Below are positions 1 to 5,181 of a stretch of 5,181 nucleotides of DNA, one piece after another. The stretch lies in NCBI GenBank assembly GCA_023446675.1, contig JAEXPO010000187.1:1-5181 (forward strand). The letters are read 5' to 3'. The DNA comes from Bacillota bacterium. GTDB taxonomy: Bacteria; Bacillota; Clostridia; DSM-8532. Position 1 is the stretch's first letter, and every line of letters starts with the position of its first letter. A model generated the notes under the pieces. It made no database searches. It had not been told where the DNA came from and saw only the letters and a list, made by a program, of their open reading frames with translations. The position numbers and the translations under genes were made by a program.

Positions 1-505
1 GTGCTACCCCGGTTACTTGGTAGCCATAGACGTTCAGCCCCTGGCGCAGCTCCTCCAGGCCCTTTTCGTCGGTGCGGTCCGCCATGCCTATAAGAAGATG
101 GGTTTCATCCATAAACATAAAGTCGCCGCCCTCAAAATACCCTTCCCGCAAAAAAGCAACACAGGGCACTCCCAGCTCAGCCATCCGCCGCTCATAGTCC
201 ACATGCTCAAACTGCCTCAAAGGGAGCTTAAAACAGCCAAGAATATAGCCCTCCCGGACACAGGCGCCAAAATCTCTGGAAAAGACGGCATTGGGCCTGT
301 TTTCGGCCGGTTCCAGATATTCCACCGCCACCCCGTTGTCCTCGTAGGCCTTTACAAGAAGCCGGTGCTCCTCCTCCATTCTTTCCACATCCAAGGTGGT
401 GTTTTGCCACACCCTGGCGATCTCATTAATGGGTGCAGGCTTCAAATAGGTTGGCCGGGACAATAAGACCCGCTTCAGCTCGCCTGTTCCGTTTTTTACA
501 AACAT
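1..505 (-). CDS. DDAH / arginine deiminase-superfamily amidinohydrolase, N-terminal part
   Basis: The reading frame starts at the ATG at 505-503 and runs off the left edge after 168 residues, so the C-terminal part is missing. A good ribosome binding site (GAAGGAGGA, about 511-519) lies just upstream. The protein begins MFVKNGTGELKRVLLSRP, the usual opening of guanidino-group-modifying enzymes. Family landmarks visible are NAVFSRDFG (residues 72-80), with the substrate-binding Asp at D78; EGGDF (125-129); and the GMADRTDEKG segment (140-149), which matches the conserved G-x-x-x-RT(N/D) motif. These enzymes hydrolyse arginine, methylated arginines or agmatine-like compounds through a covalent Cys intermediate. 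The catalytic His and Cys lie in the C-terminal part and cannot be checked. Full-length relatives are about 250-290 residues. The gene follows the RocB-type gene with an 81-bp gap on the same strand, so co-transcription is likely. The superfamily is secure; the exact substrate (arginine or dimethylarginine) and product (citrulline or ornithine) are not. Confidence 0.85.
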   Translation of the reverse strand, partial: MFVKNGTGELKRVLLSRPTYLKPAPINEIARVWQNTTLDVERMEEEHRLLVKAYEDNGVAVEYLEPAENRPNAVFSRDFGACVREGYILGCFKLPLRQFEHVDYERRMAELGVPCVAFLREGYFEGGDFMFMDETHLLIGMADRTDEKGLEELRQGLNVYGYQVTGVA

Positions 506-586
506 CAAAATCCTCCTTCATAGGCTGAATGTTATTATCCGACAGTGACCGAGATGTTCCCGCTAAGCTAAAGCCCGCCCGTCCTC

Positions 587-2215
587 TTAACTCCCGAGAA
601 AAGAACGGACCGTTTCCTTAATGAGCTCCGGCAGGACTCCAAAGGAATAGGAGAGATTAACTCTTTCCGTCCATTTATGAGCGTCCTTCCCATAGCAACC
701 AAAATTGACTGCCGGAATATCCAGCTCCCGTATAGCATCCACAGGCAGAGGGTACAATTGCTCCTGCTGCGGAAAGTTTCCGAAAAGGCATTTCAGCGAT
801 TCTTCCGAATCGTCAATCCTTAAATAGCTTGAATCGGAAAGGCTGGGAAAAAACCGCAGGATTTTGCAGTCCGTTTGGCTGGCCCTTCCTACCCTTTCCG
901 TAATGGCCTTAAGCGCTTCAGTTAGGGTTTGCTCCCTTTCCGTAAGGGTATTATGAGGGCAATAGGGCGCCGCATAAAACAACACAATGGCGGGCTTCAT
1001 AATGCCTGCCTCCCTTAATAAAAGACGGATAAGCTTCATGGGAATCTCTCGCTTGTCCTCGCCCCCGCCTAGGAGCTCCCCGGTGCAGGCTGTCAGTAAT
1101 TCCCCAATTTTAGAGTTTTTCTCCTGTGCCACAGCCAACAGCTCTTCATAGGTGAAAGCAAGAAAGCTGTAATCCGGCTCCTTTGCCCATTGCCCGGTAA
1201 GGTTCAGATACTCCCTGCCGCGCCGGCTCATTTTCTCCCCTACCCCTTCCATAACCTCACAGCAGACGGCCTTAAGCTTTTCTGTAATATCCGTCATGGA
1301 GGTATGGTGTACAAAAAGATTAAAGTACACAAAGGCCGAATCCGCCGTCTGAACATTGTACCAGGGCTTTAAATCCTTCATCTTCAATACGGTGGGCGGG
1401 AGGCTGTATTCCCCTTCATAGCCGTCGCAGAATTCAGTCCGGTAATTGATTGCCTCAACCAGCCCGGCGGCAGCCATAGTGGCGTCAAAGCCCTCAAAGC
1501 ACTGTCCCACATGGGTTTCCCTGCCCTGAATATAGAAGCAGGGAAGCACCTTCCCCACCACACCCGTGTAGATGTAACGATGGGGATCCTCCTGATAGAG
1601 GGGACAGATGTAATCATTGTTTACCGCCAGCTTATAATGGAGCCCGTATCGGGCCTTAAGCTCCTTTAATATGGAAAGGCCTTCTAGGATGCCGGTATGG
1701 GCATTTTCTTCCACCGGGTTAAAGGAAACCAGCAAATTGCCGGAAAGCTCCTTCACCCTTTTGGCATACTCCTTTAATAAGACAAGAAAGACGGCGACGC
1801 CGCTTTTCATATCCAGGGCCCCTCTGCCAAAGAGATACTCTCCCGATTCCAAATCCCTTCGAACCTCCTGGGAAAGCTCCAGCTTTGAAAGCCGCTCCCT
1901 CAGGCTGTCAGGTAAAAAGGCCACATCCTCCAGGGCGCCATAGTCCTCTGTTCCCACCGTGTCGGTGTGCCCGTGGAATAAAAGGGTTTCCGCTTTGGGC
2001 TCCTTCTCGCCCAGAAGCAGTGCAAACACATTTCGCCGCTTTAAGGGATCCTTTGAAAGCTCCTGTACCACAACCTGCTCCGGGTGCGCCTGAAAATAAG
2101 GCAGGCTTCGCAGGTAGCTCTCAATGAAGCGCCCGATTTCAGCTTCTCCCGGAGTACTGTTCACGCTTGGAATTTCCACCAGTTTTTTTGTCAGTTCCAG
2201 CATCTCCTGGTTCAT
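587..2215 (-). CDS. rocB: RocB-type M20 family metallopeptidase
   Basis: Complete gene of 542 residues, close to the roughly 560 of Bacillus RocB, the M20-family protein of arginine utilisation. The start is the ATG at 2215-2213, with the site AAGGAG at 2225-2230 nine bases away. The M20 two-metal centre is intact: HGHTDTV with ligand H83 and D85; GRGALDMKSG with bridging D135; NPVEENA with the general base E169 and ligand E170; and GKDAHKWTERV with the final ligand H513. GRETHVGQ around H235 is the conserved His of the lid/dimerisation domain. The inserted segment after about residue 330 and the long C-terminal part are typical of RocB rather than of shorter M20 peptidases. There is no signal peptide, so it should be cytoplasmic. 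M20 enzymes cleave peptide or N-acyl amide bonds; the true RocB substrate has not been well defined, but the neighbours point to an arginine-containing or N-blocked arginine compound. It probably heads an operon with the DDAH-like gene and is transcribed divergently from the PucR-type regulator. Confidence 0.88.
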   Translation of the reverse strand: MNQEMLELTKKLVEIPSVNSTPGEAEIGRFIESYLRSLPYFQAHPEQVVVQELSKDPLKRRNVFALLLGEKEPKAETLLFHGHTDTVGTEDYGALEDVAFLPDSLRERLSKLELSQEVRRDLESGEYLFGRGALDMKSGVAVFLVLLKEYAKRVKELSGNLLVSFNPVEENAHTGILEGLSILKELKARYGLHYKLAVNNDYICPLYQEDPHRYIYTGVVGKVLPCFYIQGRETHVGQCFEGFDATMAAAGLVEAINYRTEFCDGYEGEYSLPPTVLKMKDLKPWYNVQTADSAFVYFNLFVHHTSMTDITEKLKAVCCEVMEGVGEKMSRRGREYLNLTGQWAKEPDYSFLAFTYEELLAVAQEKNSKIGELLTACTGELLGGGEDKREIPMKLIRLLLREAGIMKPAIVLFYAAPYCPHNTLTEREQTLTEALKAITERVGRASQTDCKILRFFPSLSDSSYLRIDDSEESLKCLFGNFPQQEQLYPLPVDAIRELDIPAVNFGCYGKDAHKWTERVNLSYSFGVLPELIKETVRSFLGS

Positions 2216-2228
2216 AGGTTCCCTCTCC

Positions 2229-2250
2229 TTTTTGTATTCAGAAACAAAAA
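2229..2250. promoter_or_regulatory. Palindrome TTTTTGT-N8-ACAAAAA in the rocB leader, possible operator
   Basis: A perfect 7-bp inverted repeat (arms 2229-2235 and 2244-2250) sits directly upstream of the rocB ribosome binding site and touches its first two bases. Its core, TTTGT-N8-ACAAA, recurs at 2443-2460 and, with a spacer one base shorter, at 2382-2398. It could be a regulator site or an mRNA hairpin that modulates ribosome access. The sequence is AT-rich, so chance is a real alternative. Confidence 0.35.
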
Positions 2251-2322
2251 AAGAACTGGTGCAACAATTATCGGTTAAGGACTATACCGACGAATACCGC
2301 TTCAGCTCCTTCGCTTGATTCA

Positions 2323-2331
2323 TTTATATCA
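2323..2331 (-). promoter_or_regulatory. Candidate extended -10 promoter for the rocB operon
   Basis: On the minus strand the sequence TGATATAAA gives the extended -10 dinucleotide TG followed, after one base, by TATAAA (five of six matches to TATAAT). No convincing -35 box is found 16-18 bp upstream, which extended -10 promoters can tolerate. Transcription would start near 2316 and leave a leader of about 100 nt before rocB. No sigma-54 (-24/-12) promoter like those of the Bacillus roc genes was recognised. Confidence 0.35.
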
Positions 2332-2381
2332 GATCCCTATTCAGCATGCTATAGCAGCAAGTACAAAAAGATATAGAAGTC

Positions 2382-2398
2382 TTTGTAGAAAATACAAA
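2382..2398. promoter_or_regulatory. Palindrome TTTGTA-N5-TACAAA, possible operator
   Basis: A perfect 6-bp inverted repeat lies in the middle of the divergent control region, about 26 bp upstream of the -35 box of the regulator gene and upstream of the candidate rocB promoter. That is a suitable place for an activator serving either direction. It matches the TTTGT...ACAAA core of the palindromes at 2229-2250 and 2443-2460. Assigning it to the neighbouring PucR-type protein is inference from position only. Confidence 0.4.
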
Positions 2399-2423
2399 TT
2401 TCAAGGTAATATCTAACAATTTT

Positions 2424-2453
2424 TTGACTTAACCCTTTCCCATTTGTTATAAT
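2424..2453 (+). promoter_or_regulatory. SigA-type promoter of the PucR-family regulator gene
   Basis: The -35 box is TTGACT (2424-2429) and the -10 box is a perfect TATAAT (2448-2453), separated by 18 bp. The TG at 2445-2446 also makes it an extended -10 element. Transcription should begin near 2460, leaving a leader of only about 20 nt that contains the ribosome binding site GGAGGAG (2469-2475). This is a strong housekeeping promoter and suggests that the regulator is expressed constitutively unless it is autorepressed. Confidence 0.85.
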
Positions 2454-2460
2454 ACACAAA
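2443..2460. promoter_or_regulatory. Palindrome TTTGT-N8-ACAAA over the regulator -10 box, possible autoregulatory operator
   Basis: The arms 2443-2447 and 2456-2460 flank the TATAAT box and end near the predicted transcription start. A protein bound here would block RNA polymerase, so it is a plausible autorepression site. It has the same core and spacer length as the palindrome at 2229-2250. Part of the match comes from the -10 region itself, so confidence is limited. Confidence 0.35.
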
Positions 2461-2479
2461 AATCCACCGGAGGAGTACA

Positions 2480-3625
2480 ATGCTGGATGTAGCTTCCCTT
2501 CAACAATTTGAGTTTTTCTCCAAATTCACACTGTATGCCGGAGGCAAGGGCGTTCACCGCACAATAACCAATGTGGTTATTCTTGACCATGAAGGCTTTG
2601 AAGGCAATTACTCCGATTTTCATCCGGGAGACTTTGTCATAACCAATCTCCTCTACGCCAAGGATAACCCCCATCGTATTTACTCCTCCTTCTCCCAGCT
2701 TATTGCCATAGGGGTTTCGGCCATTGCCATTAAATCCATTTACTTCAGCAGCCTGCCTTCGGAGGTTACCGAGCTTGCTGAAACGCACCGGCTGCCGGTT
2801 TTCTTCTTTAATGCCATTTATATTGAGGATGTCATCCTCAATATTGCGGACTACCTGCGTTCCTCGGCCAATTACAGCTATTATGAAAACCTGGTGGACG
2901 GCTTTGTCCGCACGGAAACCAATGAAGAGGCCATGAACCAGCTTCTGGCCCATTGCGGCAAGGAAACCCGGCATTATCTTTCCACTGCCTATTTAACCTA
3001 TAGAATGAGTATGGACGAGGTGTCCGTACAGCGCAATTTCAACCAGCTCCTCCTTAAGAAAAACAGTCTGCTTTATGCCGACGACCTTTTTATCATGAAA
3101 TACAAAAAGGGCCTTCTGCTGCTTCGTTTTTCCAAGGAAGGCTTTTTGCAGCCTAAGGTGCTCCAGCTGTGGCGGGATACCTTTATTGAGCTGGGGCTCG
3201 AGCAAGCCCTGTTTTTTACCGGTATCAATGATGAGATGCTGCCCGCAAAAAAGCTGGATATTGCCATTCAGCGCTGCCTTTATGCCAACCGGTACTGCAT
3301 TGGCGAAAGCCTGGAGGAAGCCCGCTACGGGGATATTCATTTAAGCAGCCTCATGCTTTCCCTTTCGGACAATCGCTATGCAAGCGACTACCTGACAGGC
3401 CTGTGCGAAATATTGCAGGCCGGTGAAGGGCCTCAGAGCGGCCAGCTCATGAAAACCCTTCTGACCTATGTGGAATGCCGCTTTCATATTGAACAGACAG
3501 GAAAAAAGCTGTTTCAGCATCCCAACACCATACGCTACCGCCTGAATAAAATAAAGGCTCTGCTCCGGTGCCGGGATGATTATGACTTCCAGGTTCTTGC
3601 TGCGCTAATTGCCGGTATCCGGTAA
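2480..3625 (+). CDS. PucR-family transcriptional regulator
   Basis: Complete 381-residue protein starting at the ATG at 2480, six bases after GGAGG. Residues 1 to about 125 form a PucR ligand-sensing domain: MLDVASLQ at the start, AGGKGVHRTITNVVILDHEG (20-39) in the segment that usually reads AG..GL.R.V..V, and HPGDFVITN (48-56) for the G-(E/D)-lvlTt motif. The middle (about 160-285) resembles the degenerate GGDEF-like domain of PucR/CdaR proteins, including FFTGINDEMLP followed by a helix with QRCLYANRY (264-272). The C-terminus (about 323-380) is the HTH_30 DNA-binding domain, with GKKLFQHPNTIRYRLNKIKA (341-360) as the signature helix-turn-helix. Family members are mostly activators of catabolic genes for purines, amino acids or sugar acids and respond to a pathway compound. 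Its place between the rocB operon and the ornithine cyclodeaminase-like gene makes both likely targets. The ligand is unknown. An unusual perfect palindrome lies inside the gene at 2820-2844. Confidence 0.9.
   Translation: MLDVASLQQFEFFSKFTLYAGGKGVHRTITNVVILDHEGFEGNYSDFHPGDFVITNLLYAKDNPHRIYSSFSQLIAIGVSAIAIKSIYFSSLPSEVTELAETHRLPVFFFNAIYIEDVILNIADYLRSSANYSYYENLVDGFVRTETNEEAMNQLLAHCGKETRHYLSTAYLTYRMSMDEVSVQRNFNQLLLKKNSLLYADDLFIMKYKKGLLLLRFSKEGFLQPKVLQLWRDTFIELGLEQALFFTGINDEMLPAKKLDIAIQRCLYANRYCIGESLEEARYGDIHLSSLMLSLSDNRYASDYLTGLCEILQAGEGPQSGQLMKTLLTYVECRFHIEQTGKKLFQHPNTIRYRLNKIKALLRCRDDYDFQVLAALIAGIR
2820..2844. repeat. Perfect 25-bp palindrome inside the regulator gene
   Basis: ATATTGAGGATG (2820-2831) is followed by one base and then its exact reverse complement (2833-2844). 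It covers the codons for YIEDVILN near the end of the PucR domain. Twelve perfectly paired bases with a one-base centre are very unlikely by chance in a window this size. It could be a protein-binding site or a cruciform; in RNA a few central pairs would open to form the loop. The reading frame runs through it intact. Confidence 0.75.
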
Positions 3626-3687
3626 GGAAATAAAAATGACATTTGCTTAAGCTGTATACTAAAGCGGGCCTTGGCCGCAACCCAATG

Positions 3688-3734
3688 GATAAGCGGCGTC
3701 GATGAAAAAACATCGTTTTTTATTGACGCTTATC
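3688..3734 (+). other. Long imperfect inverted repeat in the leader of the ornithine cyclodeaminase-like gene
   Basis: The outer arms GATAAGC (3688-3694) and GCTTATC (3728-3734) are perfectly complementary. Inside, GTCGAT (3698-3703) pairs with ATTGAC (3722-3727) with one G-U pair, and AAAAAAC (3705-3711) pairs with GTTTTTT (3715-3721) around an ATC loop. Only GGC (3695-3697) and one G (3704) are unpaired, so the RNA could form a hairpin of about 20 pairs. GCCGC at 3674-3678 could instead pair with GCGGC at 3693-3697 and disrupt the base of this hairpin. The element lies 51 bp before the gene start. It may be an attenuator, the terminator of the regulator gene, or an operator. Confidence 0.6.
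3700..3721 (+). terminator. Possible weak intrinsic terminator or attenuator
   Basis: CGATG (3700-3704), a six-A loop and CATCG (3711-3715) form a 5-bp stem followed directly by six T residues (3716-3721). This has the shape of an intrinsic terminator, 75 bp after the regulator stop codon, but the stem is short and has only three G-C pairs. The T-run can alternatively pair with the A-run in the longer hairpin at 3688-3734, so the two folds compete for it. Confidence 0.35.
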
Positions 3735-3785
3735 AACCATAAGGTACTAATTCATGACAAAAATCTGATAGAAGAGGTTGATTTG

Positions 3786-4895
3786 ATGTTTAAGCTGCCA
3801 GACTATGTTCGCCCGGATTTTACACAGGAGGTCTTCCAGTCTGCTCCCTGCGTTAAAACGGGGGAAGCCTTGGGGGATGGTATCCTCCCGGACGAATTTT
3901 ACGCCACCACCATTTATCCCGAATATTTTAAGCTTGACGGGGAATGGAAGCTCATTGATGCGCCAAGAATGGACTGCGTTGTGGTCATCACCGAAAAGGG
4001 GCCGGTGGCCACCGAAGCCAGAAGGGTAAAAAAGGGCGACCGGGTTGTACTCGGACGCAAGGAGGACCTTTCCAACGGCGTGTATATCCATTACGAGGCC
4101 TTTGAAGAAACCGATGCTCAGGGAAAGGTACAGAGCTTTGCCTTCCGCACGGGAAAAACCAGGGAATCCTCCTATTCCAGGGACTATGATCAGCTTTATG
4201 AAATTCTGCGCCACGACCGGGATCACGGCAATATTGTATGGGTACTGGGCCCCGCGGTAGCCTTTGACTACGACGCCAGGCGGGCCATGTCGGGGCTCAT
4301 CAGCCATGGCTATGTGGATGCTCTTTTTGCGGGCAATGCCCTGGCCACCCACGATTTGGAGGCAGGACTTTTTAATTCCGGTCTGGGTCAGGACATTTAC
4401 ACCAAGGAGCTTTACTACAATGGGCACTACCATCATCTGGAGACCATTAACCGGGTAAGAAGGGAAGGCTCCATTGAAAGCTTTATCGATAAAAACCCTT
4501 CGCAAAACGGCATTGTGGCCTCGTGCATCCGTTCCGGCGTTCCTCTGGTTCTGGCCGGCTCCATCCGTGACGACGGCCCCTTGCCCGGTGTTATCGCCAA
4601 TGTGTACGAGGCTCAGGACGCCATGCGCAAATATATCCGACAGGCTACCACTGTTATCGCCCTTGCAACCCAGCTTCATACCATTGCCACGGGAAACATG
4701 ACTCCCTCCTGGCAAATGCGGGACGGACGCTTAAGGCCTGTGTATTTCTATACTGTGGATATTTCCGAATTTGCCGTAGGTAAATTAAGAGACAGGGGAA
4801 GCCTCAGTGTCAACAGCATTGTTACCAATGTCCAGGATTTCCTCATCAATTCCGCCCGAAGCCTGGATGTTATACCCCCTTTATCAGCGCTGTAA
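3786..4895 (+). CDS. LOR/SDH-domain (TIGR00300) protein, probable ornithine cyclodeaminase
   Basis: I place the start at the ATG at 3786, giving 369 residues beginning MFKLPDYVRPDF, which is how family members usually start. AGAAGAGG at 3770-3777 is a modest ribosome binding site. An in-frame ATG at 3702 would add 28 residues, but it lies inside a hairpin, lacks a binding site, and the added residues do not look like family sequence. Residues 38 to about 120 (FYATTIYPEYFKLDGEW, RMDCVVVITE) are the LOR/SDH conserved region. The C-terminal part has Rossmann-like segments: NIVWVLGPAVAFDYDARRAM (149-168), GYVDALFAGNALATHDLE (175-192), VPLVLAGSIRDDGPLPGVI (252-270), ATQLHTIATGNMTPS (294-308). This domain is the C-terminal half of cyanobacterial AgrE/ArgZ and is linked to conversion of ornithine to proline and ammonia; I recall current annotation as nickel-pincer-nucleotide dependent. 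It is unrelated to the classical mu-crystallin-like ornithine cyclodeaminase. The last 26 bp overlap the convergent peptidase gene. Confidence 0.85.
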   Translation: MFKLPDYVRPDFTQEVFQSAPCVKTGEALGDGILPDEFYATTIYPEYFKLDGEWKLIDAPRMDCVVVITEKGPVATEARRVKKGDRVVLGRKEDLSNGVYIHYEAFEETDAQGKVQSFAFRTGKTRESSYSRDYDQLYEILRHDRDHGNIVWVLGPAVAFDYDARRAMSGLISHGYVDALFAGNALATHDLEAGLFNSGLGQDIYTKELYYNGHYHHLETINRVRREGSIESFIDKNPSQNGIVASCIRSGVPLVLAGSIRDDGPLPGVIANVYEAQDAMRKYIRQATTVIALATQLHTIATGNMTPSWQMRDGRLRPVYFYTVDISEFAVGKLRDRGSLSVNSIVTNVQDFLINSARSLDVIPPLSAL

Positions 4896-5181
4896 AGAAG
4901 TCGGGCAAACGATTGATATTGGCTACACTGATATTTTCATCCGTTCCGTGAATCCTTCCCACATCCTCATTATCAATGATGTAGGGAGTAAACCTGTAAA
5001 TATTTTTGCACACGCCCTCATATTTGCGGGCATCGGTGCTTGCCATAATGAGATAGGGCACGATAATGGCATCTCCGCAATAGCTTTCGATAAGGCTTTC
5101 CAGATAGCGGTAAGCCTCACAGTCGGAAGGGGAAAGACTCGAAGGGTCATCCAGGACAAGGGGCTCCAGCTCCACCGGGAG
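4870..5181 (-). CDS. M20 family metallopeptidase (carboxypeptidase S / PM20D1 type), C-terminal part
   Basis: The frame enters from the right edge and ends at the TAA at 4872-4870, showing the last 103 residues; the true start is outside the window. The GTG at 5175-5173 merely lies in frame and should not be taken as the start. The tail closely follows the C-terminus of carboxypeptidase S and PM20D1-like proteins: IIVPYLIMASTDARKYE (39-55), then NIYRFTPYII (60-69), then RIHGTDENISV (76-86), where H78 is the expected last zinc ligand. Full-length relatives have about 450-500 residues. They hydrolyse peptides with a C-terminal amino acid or N-acyl amino acids. It is only distantly related to the RocB-type M20 enzyme in the same window. 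It converges on the ornithine cyclodeaminase-like gene with a 26-bp overlap, leaving no space for a separate terminator. The family is clear; the substrate is unknown. Confidence 0.85.
   Translation of the reverse strand, partial: LPVELEPLVLDDPSSLSPSDCEAYRYLESLIESYCGDAIIVPYLIMASTDARKYEGVCKNIYRFTPYIIDNEDVGRIHGTDENISVANINRLPDFFTALIKGV

Noticed and set aside
17..466. 149-codon plus-strand open frame
   Set aside because: It lies opposite the DDAH-like gene, whose minus-strand translation carries clear family motifs; the plus-strand frame shows none and is a shadow.
506..586. Possible terminator between rocB and the DDAH-like gene
   Set aside because: No stable stem followed by a T-run is visible on the minus strand; the gap is better read as an intercistronic spacer.
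1307..1330. GTGTAC-N12-GTACAC inverted repeat inside rocB
   Set aside because: Six-base arms with a 12-base spacer are within chance expectation for a window of this size.
2447..2974. 175-codon minus-strand open frame over the divergent region and start of the regulator gene
   Set aside because: It is antisense to the PucR domain, and its 3' end runs across the regulator promoter, which is not expected of a real gene here.
3723..3751. Possible promoter TTGACG with a TACTAAT -10 region before the ornithine cyclodeaminase-like gene
   Set aside because: The -35 match is good but the -10 is poor, and the -35 is part of the long inverted repeat. It was too weak to annotate; a TATACT at 3655-3660 likewise lacks a suitable -35.
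3702..3785. N-terminal extension of the ornithine cyclodeaminase-like protein from the ATG at 3702
   Set aside because: The start is buried in a hairpin, has no ribosome binding site, and the 28 extra residues resemble neither the family N-terminus nor a signal peptide.
3747..4715. 322-codon minus-strand open frame
   Set aside because: It is antisense to the LOR/SDH-family gene, with no recognisable motifs and no evident ribosome binding site; the plus-strand protein is well matched to its family.

Overview
The window looks like part of a chromosome from a Gram-positive anaerobe, most likely a member of the Clostridia. The evidence is strong AGGAGG-type ribosome binding sites, AT-rich intergenic DNA around moderate-GC genes rich in GCC and GGC codons, a SigA-type promoter with an extended -10, and the gene families present. 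The taxonomic call is an inference from style and content; no rRNA or other marker gene is in the window.

Layout, left to right. Positions 1-505 (minus) hold the N-terminal part of a guanidino-group-modifying enzyme of the DDAH / arginine deiminase superfamily. Positions 587-2215 (minus) hold a complete M20-family peptidase of the RocB type. These two genes probably form one transcription unit (81 bp gap, no terminator seen). Positions 2216-2479 are a 264-bp divergent control region with a clear promoter for the rightward gene, a weaker candidate for the leftward one, and three similar TTTGT-N7/8-ACAAA palindromes. Positions 2480-3625 (plus) encode a PucR-family transcriptional regulator. Positions 3626-3785 are a 160-bp leader with a long, imperfect inverted repeat. 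Positions 3786-4895 (plus) encode a protein of the LOR/SDH (TIGR00300) family, now linked to ornithine cyclodeaminase activity. Positions 4870-5181 (minus) hold the C-terminus of a second M20 metallopeptidase of the carboxypeptidase S / PM20D1 type, overlapping the previous gene tail to tail by 26 bp.

As a unit, this reads as an arginine or arginine-peptide catabolic locus. M20 hydrolases would release or deblock the amino acid, the DDAH-like enzyme would act on the guanidino group, and the LOR/SDH-family enzyme would turn ornithine into proline and ammonia. The PucR-type activator sits in the middle and could sense a pathway compound. The combination of a guanidino hydrolase and a LOR/SDH domain resembles the cyanobacterial fusion enzyme AgrE/ArgZ, but here the two modules are separate genes. 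The pathway assignment is inference; the family assignments are the firmer part. The most unusual non-coding signals are a perfect 12+12 bp palindrome inside the regulator gene and the long hairpin ahead of the ornithine cyclodeaminase-like gene.
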